Below are positions 1 through 5,919 of a stretch of DNA of 6,321 nucleotides, one piece after another. Position 1 is the first letter of the stretch. Each line of letters begins with the position of its first letter. Under the pieces are notes generated by a model, which did no database searches, was not told the origin of the DNA, and was given only the letters and a program-made list of their open reading frames with translations. Made by a program: the position numbers and the translations under genes. Location: the NCBI GenBank assembly GCA_021777685.1, contig JAJYDH010000381.1, positions 1 through 6,321 on the forward strand, written 5' to 3'. Source of the stretch: Planctomycetota bacterium. GTDB lineage: Bacteria > Planctomycetota > Planctomycetia > Isosphaerales > Isosphaeraceae.

Positions 1-921
1 GAGGAACCCCAGGATCGCGATCGCCATCATGGCGATGGCCATGAACTTGTAGCCGAACATCTTCCGCCGGGAGAAGCACGGGATGATCTCGTTGATCACC
101 CCGAATCCGGGGATGATCATGATGTAGACCGCCGGGTGCGAGTAGAACCAGAACAGGTGCTGGAACAGGATCGGGTCGCCACCCAGCGCGGGGTCGAAGA
201 TACCGACCCTCATGACCCGCTCCAGCATCAGCAAGACCAGCGTGACCGCCAGGACCGGCGTGCCCAGGATCATGACGATGCTGGTCGCGTACTGGGCCCA
301 GACGAAGAGCGGGATGCGAAACCACGTCATCCCCGGCGCCCGCATCTTGTGGACCGTCACGATGAAGTTCAGGCCGGTCAGGATCGACGAGAATCCCGCG
401 ACGAACACGGCCGACGCCGCAACCAGGACGTTCGTGTTCGAGTACATCGAGCTGTACGGCGTGTAGAACGTCCAGCCGGTGTCAACGCCACCCAGGACGA
501 CCGCTGTGAGGGCGAGCAGCCCGCCGGCCATGTAAATATACCAGCTCAGCAGGTTGATCCGGGGGAACGCCAGGTCGCGGGCGCCGATCATCATCGGCAG
601 GAAGAAGTTTCCCAGGACCGCGGGGATCGACGGCACGAGGAAGAAGAAGACCATCACGACCCCGTGCAGGGTGAACATCCGATTATAGATGTCCGATCGG
701 AGCAGGTCTCCCTTGGGCGTCGACAGTTCCAGCCTCATCAGCGTGGCGGCGAAACCGCCGATGAAGAAGAAAAATGTGATCGAGATCATGTACAGGATGC
801 CGATCCGCTTGTGGTCGGTCGTCAGCAGCCAGGACTTGACCGTGTGCTCGTTGGTCAGGTAATTCCGCTCGGGGTAGGGCGCGACCGAACCGCGGACCTC
901 GGGCTCTTGCAGGACGCTCAT
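1..921 (-). CDS. coxA: Cytochrome c oxidase subunit I, A2-type (caa3), 5' part only
   Basis: This is the catalytic subunit of a haem-copper oxygen reductase, which reduces O2 to water and pumps protons across the inner membrane. Translation from the ATG at 921 gives 307 uninterrupted residues that run off the left edge, so the C-terminal part is missing, including the other CuB and haem ligands and the K-channel. About six membrane helices are visible. His86 in the segment FTLHGVVMVF is the expected low-spin haem a ligand. His262 (CuB) and Tyr266 (the His-Tyr cross-link) lie in FYSHPAVYIMIIPGFG. Asn105, Asp116 and Asn123 match the D-channel Asn/Asp/Asn pattern of A-type oxidases. The helix-VI Glu of A1 enzymes is replaced by the Tyr260-Ser261 pair, the A2 signature. 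The start overlaps the coxB stop by 4 nt (ATGA) and has a strong ribosome binding site. The family assignment is certain; the A2 subtype rests on the motif. Confidence 0.97.
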   Translation of the reverse strand, partial: MSVLQEPEVRGSVAPYPERNYLTNEHTVKSWLLTTDHKRIGILYMISITFFFFIGGFAATLMRLELSTPKGDLLRSDIYNRMFTLHGVVMVFFFLVPSIPAVLGNFFLPMMIGARDLAFPRINLLSWYIYMAGGLLALTAVVLGGVDTGWTFYTPYSSMYSNTNVLVAASAVFVAGFSSILTGLNFIVTVHKMRAPGMTWFRIPLFVWAQYATSIVMILGTPVLAVTLVLLMLERVMRVGIFDPALGGDPILFQHLFWFYSHPAVYIMIIPGFGVINEIIPCFSRRKMFGYKFMAIAMMAIAILGFL

Positions 922-1907
922 CGAACTCCCTCCTTCCGCCCGATCGACTTGATGTATTCCATGATCTGGAGCAGTTCCTCTTCCTTGAGGACATCTTTAT
1001 AGGGCGGCATCACCGGGTCGAAGCCGGCCACGACCTTCGACTTGGGCAGAAGTATGGAATCGCGGATGTAGGTGTCGTTGGCGGTCACGAATTCGATGTC
1101 CTTGCCGTTGGCGGCCATGACCGGGACCTGGTTGCCGTAGACGCCGTCGAGCTTGGGCGCCCGGAACTCGGAATTGGCGCCGTGGCAGCCGGTGCAGTGG
1201 TACTTCTCGAAGAGCCGGGCGCCGGTCGAGGCCATCGTCGGCACGGCATCGCTGCTGCCGCCGCCGCTGCCGACGGGGCCTCCCTTGAGCCACTGCTCGT
1301 AATCGGCCGGCTCCATGACGACCGCCCAGCCTCCCATCTTCGAATGCTCGGTCCCGCAATACTCGGCGCAGAACAGGTGGTAGCGGCCGGGCTTGGAGGG
1401 TTCGAACCACTCCGAGGTGAGCCGGCCCGGCAGGACGTCCTGCTTCATCCGGAACGCGGGGATGTAAAAGCTGTGGATCACATCCTGGGACGTCATGATC
1501 AACTGGACCGGTCGGCCCGTCGGCAGGTGGATCTCGTTGATCTCGGACCGCCCCTGCGGATGCTGGACCTTCCACATCCATTGCTTGCCGATCACGTAGA
1601 TCGGCGTGACATCCTTGGGCGGGTTGAACATCTCGAAGAAGACCTGCGTGCCGATGGCGAAGATCCCGAGGACGATCACCAGCGGGATCCCGATCCAGGC
1701 CAGCTCGAGCTTGAGATTCGAGCTGAACGCATTCGACCGGTCGGCCTGCGAGCCCTTGCGATAGCGGATCGCGAAGAAGATCACGAGGAAGCCGATCAGG
1801 GTCGTGAAGAAGACCGTGATGGCCAGCAGCACGAAGAAAACCGAGTCAACCCGCCCCGCGAGGGTGGAGGCCCGCTCCGGGAAGAGGGGAAAAGGGAGGT
1901 CCCACAT
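918..1907 (-). CDS. coxB: Cytochrome c oxidase subunit II with fused cytochrome c domain (caa3-type)
   Basis: This 329-residue subunit accepts electrons and passes them to CoxA. There is no clear cleavable signal; two membrane helices (about 22-47 and 69-92) anchor it. A periplasmic cupredoxin domain (about 100-205) carries all the CuA ligands: His145, Cys180, Glu182 (backbone), Cys184, His188 and Met191, in the segment CAEYCGTEHSKM. The aromatic patch QWMWK at 109-113 is the usual electron-entry region. A Gly/Ser-rich linker (about 209-228) leads to a class I cytochrome c domain with the haem motif CTGCH at 238-242 and the probable axial Met300 in VMPPYK. The N-terminus (MWDLPFPLFPERAST) looks like other subunit II proteins of this group, which supports the start. 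The gene begins 2 nt after the sco stop, without a good ribosome binding site, and overlaps coxA by 4 nt. The fused haem domain indicates a caa3-type oxidase that takes electrons from a membrane cytochrome such as ActE. Confidence 0.97.
   Translation of the reverse strand: MWDLPFPLFPERASTLAGRVDSVFFVLLAITVFFTTLIGFLVIFFAIRYRKGSQADRSNAFSSNLKLELAWIGIPLVIVLGIFAIGTQVFFEMFNPPKDVTPIYVIGKQWMWKVQHPQGRSEINEIHLPTGRPVQLIMTSQDVIHSFYIPAFRMKQDVLPGRLTSEWFEPSKPGRYHLFCAEYCGTEHSKMGGWAVVMEPADYEQWLKGGPVGSGGGSSDAVPTMASTGARLFEKYHCTGCHGANSEFRAPKLDGVYGNQVPVMAANGKDIEFVTANDTYIRDSILLPKSKVVAGFDPVMPPYKDVLKEEELLQIMEYIKSIGRKEGVR
929..935 (-). promoter_or_regulatory. Ribosome binding site of coxA
   Basis: The minus strand reads AAGGAGG here, a near-perfect Shine-Dalgarno sequence 7 nt before the coxA ATG at 921. 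It lies inside the last codons of coxB. It fixes the coxA start at the ATGA overlap and suggests that coxA is translated more efficiently than coxB, which has no comparable site. Confidence 0.8.
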
Positions 1908-1909
1908 GG

Positions 1910-2830
1910 TTAAGGGATCGCTGTTCCTGGAGGAAGTTCGGGGTTCGTGGCCTTGGTCGCCCGGGCCATCCGTCGATCGCGCCGAACCATCGCGAACATG
2001 TACGTCCCCAGGGCCAGGGCGGTGGCTACCCCAAGGACGCGGATCGCGTTCATGATGGCGAACGTATACTTACCGGTCGCCGGATCATACTCGTAGCAGT
2101 ACATCAGGAGCTTGTCGATCGGCGAGCCGATCTTGCCGGCCGACGCCTCGCCCAGGGCGTACTTCAGCTCGCGGGCCGGGTATTCGACCCCGTAGAAATA
2201 CCGCGAGACCCGGCCGGCGGGCGTCAGCAGGACGAACCCCGCGGCGTGGGCGTAGAGGTCCAGCTTCGGGCTGTAGGTGTACCGGAACCCGATGGTATCG
2301 GCCAACCTCCGGATCGAGCTTTCGTCGCCGGTCAGGGCATGCCAGCCCGCCTCCGACCCCGCCCGGTTGTACCGCTTGAGATAGACCCTCCGCTGGGCAT
2401 CGGCCTGGTCGGGAGTCTCTTTCGGGTTGACGCTCACGGTGACGAGGTCGAAGTCCTTGCCGATCGAGGCGTCGAGGACCTTGAGGCTCCGGGTGATCTG
2501 GCCCAGGACCTGGGAGCAGAGCAGCGGACAATTCGTATAGCCCATCACGAGGATCACCGGCCGCTTGCCGAAGTAGTCGGCGAGGCGGACCGATTGACCG
2601 TGCTCGTCACGGAAGCGGAGGACGAGCGGGACCTGGACGTCGAGCTTCTGATCGAACCCGACTTCCTTGAGGGCCCCGCCCGGCTGTGCCAGGGCCCGGG
2701 AAGGGACCAGTGCCGCGACGGCGAGCAGGAGCAGCAGCCCAGCCCGATGAGGCCGCCCCGTCCCCGGACGGCGGAAGAGCCGTACGGGGGGAGTGGTCGG
2801 CGTTCCGGGTTGGGGCTCGACGGGGATCAT
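1910..2830 (-). CDS. SCO1/SenC/PrrC-family copper chaperone with C-terminal membrane anchor
   Basis: This thioredoxin-fold protein is predicted to deliver copper to, or reduce, the CuA cysteines of CoxB, which is encoded directly downstream. From the ATG at 2830 it has 306 residues. A hydrophobic segment at about 30-48 ending in SRALA looks like a secretion signal cleaved before Gln49. The copper motif is Cys101-x3-Cys105 in YTNCPLLCSQVL, and the conserved distal His is His195 in LYAHAAGFVL. A second hydrophobic helix at about 257-282 follows the fold and is trailed by the basic segment RRDRRMAR. That tail is extra compared with classical SCO proteins and would tether the domain at its C-terminus. 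A TTG codon at 2857 would add nine residues and overlap the upstream stop (TTGA), but it has no ribosome binding site. The ATG at 2830 is preceded by GAGGAA and is preferred. The family is certain; the start is moderately certain. Confidence 0.94.
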   Translation of the reverse strand: MIPVEPQPGTPTTPPVRLFRRPGTGRPHRAGLLLLLAVAALVPSRALAQPGGALKEVGFDQKLDVQVPLVLRFRDEHGQSVRLADYFGKRPVILVMGYTNCPLLCSQVLGQITRSLKVLDASIGKDFDLVTVSVNPKETPDQADAQRRVYLKRYNRAGSEAGWHALTGDESSIRRLADTIGFRYTYSPKLDLYAHAAGFVLLTPAGRVSRYFYGVEYPARELKYALGEASAGKIGSPIDKLLMYCYEYDPATGKYTFAIMNAIRVLGVATALALGTYMFAMVRRDRRMARATKATNPELPPGTAIP

Positions 2831-2835
2831 GAGAG

Positions 2836-2841
2836 TTCCTC
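2836..2841 (-). promoter_or_regulatory. Ribosome binding site deciding the sco start
   Basis: The minus strand reads GAGGAA, 5 nt before the ATG at 2830. No similar sequence precedes the alternative in-frame TTG at 2857, so this site favours the shorter 306-residue protein. Confidence 0.6.
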
Positions 2842-2853
2842 GCTCGGGTCGGC

Positions 2854-3315
2854 TCAAGGTGTCGCCATGTAGGGCTGGGAGTGCCGGGGATAGGGCAACT
2901 CGGGTTCGATCGCCGATTTCGGGGTGTCGCGGTGCGGCAGCCCCTTCCGGGCGACCACCTTGATGGCCCGGTCGATCGGGATGTGGTATTTGCCGGTCTT
3001 CTTGTCGTGACCGAAGCTGGTCAGGACCGCCTTGTCGTCCTCGTACATCCGGAGCATGTCGGCGGTCGTGTCGCGCTGGAGGGGGGCCGGACGGTTGAGA
3101 TCGCCCGTGTCGCTGAGGATCTCGACCTTGGGGATCGCGGTCTTGGACTCCTGCGCGATATACCCGGTCATCAGCAGACTCATCGCCGCCTGGACCAGGC
3201 CGCCGAAGACGAACAGGCCGATCAGGAAGATGATGATCGGCTTGATGGCGACGTCGCGCAGCTCGTGCCCGCGACGTTCGCTCTCGGGGTCGGGCGGGAC
3301 GGGAGCGTCGTGCAT
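2854..3315 (-). CDS. Conserved single-helix membrane protein of ACIII/cox clusters, function unknown
   Basis: The function of this 153-residue protein is unknown. A short hydrophilic N-terminus containing GHELRDVAIKP leads into one membrane helix (about 24-50). The remaining hundred residues are hydrophilic and probably periplasmic. Two recognisable parts follow: PAPLQRDTTADMLRMYEDDK (about 76-95), and a block ending in HIPIDRAIKVVARKGLP (111-127). From memory, similar small proteins with an 'IPID-RA...RGLP' block sit beside sco and cox genes in Acidobacteriota and Planctomycetota. There are no cysteines and no haem or obvious metal motif, so it is not an electron carrier. The gene starts 1 nt after the actF stop behind a good ribosome binding site. 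Its position between ACIII and oxidase genes suggests an accessory subunit, a bridge between the two complexes, or an oxidase assembly factor. That role is inference from position. Confidence 0.9.
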   Translation of the reverse strand: MHDAPVPPDPESERRGHELRDVAIKPIIIFLIGLFVFGGLVQAAMSLLMTGYIAQESKTAIPKVEILSDTGDLNRPAPLQRDTTADMLRMYEDDKAVLTSFGHDKKTGKYHIPIDRAIKVVARKGLPHRDTPKSAIEPELPYPRHSQPYMATP

Positions 3316-3316
3316 C

Positions 3317-4672
3317 TCAATGGCCTCCCGAGGCTTGCTTGAGGGCGGGCAGGAGTTGGGGGTCGTGGGCGACCATGAGCGTCTTGCCCTTGAGGAACCA
3401 GAGGAAGGTCGACAGCCAGATCCCGCCCATCGCCAGGGGCACGACCGCGTCGAGCCAGCTCGGGTTGAACCAGCCGCGATCGGCGGCGCCCGGCACGTCG
3501 AACGCCGGCGAGGCGGCGATCAGCCAGTAGTCGTCGAGCAGGTGCATGAACAGCACCAGTGCGGCGATCTTCCAGAGGGCCGAGATGTTCCGCTTGAGCG
3601 GCCGGGCCAGCAGGACCAGGAACGGCACGGCGAAGTGGAAGACGATCAACGATCGGCCGATCCACTCCCAGCCGCCGTGGAGTCGCCGCATGTACCAGGG
3701 GATTTCTTCCCCCAGGTTGCCCGCCCAGATGATCAGGAACTGCGAGAACGAGAGGTAGCCCCAGAGCATCGTGAACGCCAGGAGCAGGTTGCCCAGGTCG
3801 TTGTACGTCTCCGGCTTGTCGAGCCCCTCGAGCTCACCCCGGCGCGAGATCGCGGCGGCGACGAGGATCATGAACGCCATGGCCGAGATGCCCTGGCCGA
3901 TGATCAGGAGCACGCCGTACAGCGTCGAGTACCACTTCGGCTCCAGCGACATCCCCCAGTCGATCAGCGCGAACGAGACCGACAGGAAGTAGATCACCAG
4001 GCCGGGGGCGCTCAGCCCGTTCAACCAATAGGCGAGGTCGATCGAGCCGGTCTCGTCCTGACGTCGCGAGCCGATGTTGAAGACCATCGCGAGGACGATC
4101 CAGAGCGCGAAGTAGATGGCGAACCGGACGGTGAACGCCGTCGGGTTCAGCCACGCCTTCTTGAACGCGAAGAGGTCGTGGGTCTCCTTCTCCAGCGGGT
4201 CGCGGCGGACGCCGCTGGAGCCCGGGCCGGCGCCCGAGGGAGTGTGTGAGATCGGACTTCCCTTGGCCACGGGCTCATGCTCCGACTCGGCCGCGGGGCC
4301 CCCGGCCGGCGGGCCCTCGTGATAGCCTTCGCTCCCCGGGGGGTTGTTGACCCAGGGGTAGATCCGGTCCAGGTCGATGAACACGGGGATGAAAAGGACG
4401 GCCATCAGGGGGATCGTCATCGCCGCGGACTCGAGCGGCCTGCGGATCAGGAATCCCCAGGCGCCCCCGAGCTGTCGGTGGACCATCAGCAGGGCCATCG
4501 AGCCCATCGAGAGCCCGAAGAAGAAGATGTACGAGTAGAGATACGCCCGGTCGAAGCTCGTCCGGGCCATGAGGGCGCCCACCACGGAGGCGGCGGCGGC
4601 TGCCACGCCGACGATGAGGGCTCGGACCCGGATCCGTTCGAGGAGGGGGTAGAGGGTTCCGTTGGGGTTCAT
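3317..4672 (-). CDS. actF: Alternative complex III subunit ActF (NrfD-like membrane protein)
   Basis: ActF is one of the two large NrfD/PsrC-like membrane subunits of ACIII, the quinol-oxidising complex that replaces cytochrome bc1 in many bacteria. The protein has 451 residues and about ten membrane helices, near 17-36, 43-64, 82-101, 178-200, 218-239, 249-275, 293-318, 339-356, 364-387 and 407-428. Segments typical of ActF include GLSMGSMALLMVHRQLGG (53-70), SLEPKWYSTLYG (242-253) and SQFLIIWAGNLGEEIPWY (310-327). The loop between helices 3 and 4 (about 113-165) is long and rich in Gly, Pro, Ser, Glu and His, and reads as an insertion relative to shorter ActF proteins. The start overlaps the actE stop by 4 nt (ATGA), with GAGGT 6 nt upstream. 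ActF works with ActC; the catalytic quinol site is generally assigned to ActC. Confidence 0.96.
   Translation of the reverse strand: MNPNGTLYPLLERIRVRALIVGVAAAAASVVGALMARTSFDRAYLYSYIFFFGLSMGSMALLMVHRQLGGAWGFLIRRPLESAAMTIPLMAVLFIPVFIDLDRIYPWVNNPPGSEGYHEGPPAGGPAAESEHEPVAKGSPISHTPSGAGPGSSGVRRDPLEKETHDLFAFKKAWLNPTAFTVRFAIYFALWIVLAMVFNIGSRRQDETGSIDLAYWLNGLSAPGLVIYFLSVSFALIDWGMSLEPKWYSTLYGVLLIIGQGISAMAFMILVAAAISRRGELEGLDKPETYNDLGNLLLAFTMLWGYLSFSQFLIIWAGNLGEEIPWYMRRLHGGWEWIGRSLIVFHFAVPFLVLLARPLKRNISALWKIAALVLFMHLLDDYWLIAASPAFDVPGAADRGWFNPSWLDAVVPLAMGGIWLSTFLWFLKGKTLMVAHDPQLLPALKQASGGH
3324..3329 (-). promoter_or_regulatory. Ribosome binding site of the single-helix membrane protein gene
   Basis: The minus strand reads GGGAGG, 8 nt before the ATG at 3315 and inside the last codons of actF. 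It supports both the start and the reality of this uncharacterised gene. Confidence 0.7.
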
Positions 4673-5346
4673 TTCTGGACCTCGGCCAGGCTCTTGCGGT
4701 CGTCTTGGGTCGGTCCCCCGGGCCTGTCGGCCTCGGCCAGTTGCTTCTGCTCGGCGGGGGACAGGTCCTCCGAACTCGCGTCCTGGCTGTACTGGAGGGC
4801 GCGAATGTACGCGGCGATGGCCCAGCGCTGGCGGACGGGGATGCGGGCCTCGTACGAATACATCGCCCCGTAACCGTGGGTGATCACGTTGTAGATGTGG
4901 CCCACGGGGGTCTTCTTGAGGTACTCGGAGTGGAAGTCGGGCGGCGGCGAGAAGCCGCGCCGGACGACCATGCCCCGGCCGTTGCCGAGCTGCCCGTGGC
5001 AGGGCATGCAGAAGATCATGAACCGTTCGCGGCCCTCGCCGAGGGTGGCCTCGTCGATCGCGAACGGGAACTCCTCGATGTCCTTGCCGTCGACCTTCCC
5101 CTCGTAGTAGGCGGTGTCGGCCCGGAGCTGGCCCCGGGCGACGGTGCCCGGGACGACCGGGCGGGACGAGGTGCCGTCGGCGAAGAACGTCGAGGGCTCG
5201 TAGGCCTCGTACCTCGGCTGGGCGTACATGTCATCGCGGCAGCCCGCGCAGAGGAGCACCAGGCAGGCCGCCAGCGGGCCCGCGCCGGGTCGTCGAGGAC
5301 GACGGGCGGGGGGGGCGTCGATCTGGGGTTCGTTCCCGATCCGCAT
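4669..5346 (-). CDS. actE: Alternative complex III subunit ActE, monohaem cytochrome c lipoprotein
   Basis: ActE is the monohaem cytochrome c of ACIII and probably passes electrons to the cytochrome c domain of CoxB. The protein has 225 residues. A basic, proline-rich N-terminus precedes a hydrophobic stretch (about 24-35) ending in the lipobox LLCAGC, so Cys36 should be lipidated, anchoring the protein to the periplasmic face of the membrane. The -3 position is Cys33 instead of the usual Leu. The segment after Cys36 (YEPSTFFADGTSSRPVVPGTVARG, within 49-72) is the conserved start of ActE proteins. The single haem motif is CMPCH at 113-117, and Met162 in GYGAMYSYEARI is a likely axial ligand. 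The C-terminus (about 187-225) is charged and poorly conserved. The gene begins 10 nt after actD, with AAAGG 6 nt upstream, and overlaps actF by 4 nt. Confidence 0.96.
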   Translation of the reverse strand: MRIGNEPQIDAPPARRPRRPGAGPLAACLVLLCAGCRDDMYAQPRYEAYEPSTFFADGTSSRPVVPGTVARGQLRADTAYYEGKVDGKDIEEFPFAIDEATLGEGRERFMIFCMPCHGQLGNGRGMVVRRGFSPPPDFHSEYLKKTPVGHIYNVITHGYGAMYSYEARIPVRQRWAIAAYIRALQYSQDASSEDLSPAEQKQLAEADRPGGPTQDDRKSLAEVQK

Positions 5347-5356
5347 CCGAAACCTT

Positions 5357-5917
5357 TCAGAACGGGACTTCGTTGATGGTCTTGGGCCCGAGGCCTTCCA
5401 GGAACCGCGAGGTCTCGACGAGGTCGAACTTGGGGTCTTTCGCCTCGATGCAGAGGAAGAACCGGTCCTGAGACGCCTGGTCGAAGCCGGGCGAGTTGAA
5501 GACCGGGTTGTAGGGCCGGGGCAGCCCGTTGAGGAACAGCATCCCGAAGACGGCCGTGGCCGAGGCGAAGAGCACGGTCAGCTCGAACGTGATCGGCATG
5601 AACGACGGCCAGCTCACCAGCGGCTTGCCGTCGACGTTGATCGGGTAATGGATCGCCGATGCGAACGCCTGCATCGCGAAGCCGGACAGGCCGCCGGTCA
5701 GGCCGCCGCCGAAGATCAGCCAGGGCAGGATCGTCCGCGCCCCGAGCGCCTCGTCGACGCCGTGGACCGGGAACGGCGAGTACGCGTCCACGTTCTTGTA
5801 GCCGGACTCGCCCACCCTCCGGGCGGCGGCCAGCAGCGCCTCGGGGGTGTCGAACTCGACCATCAGCCCGTAGACGCCGGTCTCGACGTCCCCGTGGGCG
5901 TGTGCGTGAGTGCTCAT
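5357..5917 (-). CDS. actD: Alternative complex III subunit ActD (DUF3341 family)
   Basis: ActD is a small membrane subunit of ACIII with no cofactor. The protein has 186 residues. A His-rich N-terminus (HAHAHG, 4-9) is followed by a cytoplasmic ferredoxin-like region (about 15-58: MVEFDTPEALLAAAR, then DAYSPFPVHGVDEALG). Two membrane helices come next (about 64-89 and 106-129), then a C-terminal soluble tail containing DRFFLCIEAKDPKFD. This is the standard DUF3341 layout and length. The frame stays open upstream to 6232, but that extension lies inside actC in another frame. The ATG at 5917 is preceded by GGAGGG and comes 2 nt after the actC stop, so it is the real start. It stabilises the complex beside ActC and ActF; a more specific role is not visible in the sequence. 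Confidence 0.96.
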   Translation of the reverse strand: MSTHAHAHGDVETGVYGLMVEFDTPEALLAAARRVGESGYKNVDAYSPFPVHGVDEALGARTILPWLIFGGGLTGGLSGFAMQAFASAIHYPINVDGKPLVSWPSFMPITFELTVLFASATAVFGMLFLNGLPRPYNPVFNSPGFDQASQDRFFLCIEAKDPKFDLVETSRFLEGLGPKTINEVPF

Positions 5918-5919
5918 GC

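Noticed and set aside
683..994. A minus-strand open frame of 103 codons across the coxB/coxA junction
   Set aside because: It is out of frame with both genes. The coxA frame starting at 921 contains all the expected oxidase motifs.
136..1002. A 288-codon plus-strand open frame at the left end
   Set aside because: It is antisense to coxA and the end of coxB. The composition is low-complexity Arg/Asp/Gln/His, there are no recognisable motifs, and the opposite strand encodes unmistakable oxidase subunits.
1250..1275. Short GCC/GCT-type repeat on the plus strand
   Set aside because: It encodes the Gly/Ser linker of CoxB between the CuA and cytochrome c domains; such linkers are common and need no other explanation.
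3032..4249. A 405-codon open frame on the plus strand
   Set aside because: It lies opposite actF and the 153-residue gene, both of which have clear family or contextual support. Its translation is rich in Arg, Asp, Glu and Gln without domain-like order, typical of antisense frames in high-GC DNA.
4296..4316. GC-rich imperfect palindrome that could be a terminator stem
   Set aside because: It lies inside the actF coding sequence, has no T-tract on either strand, and terminating here would cut the operon in the middle of a conserved gene.
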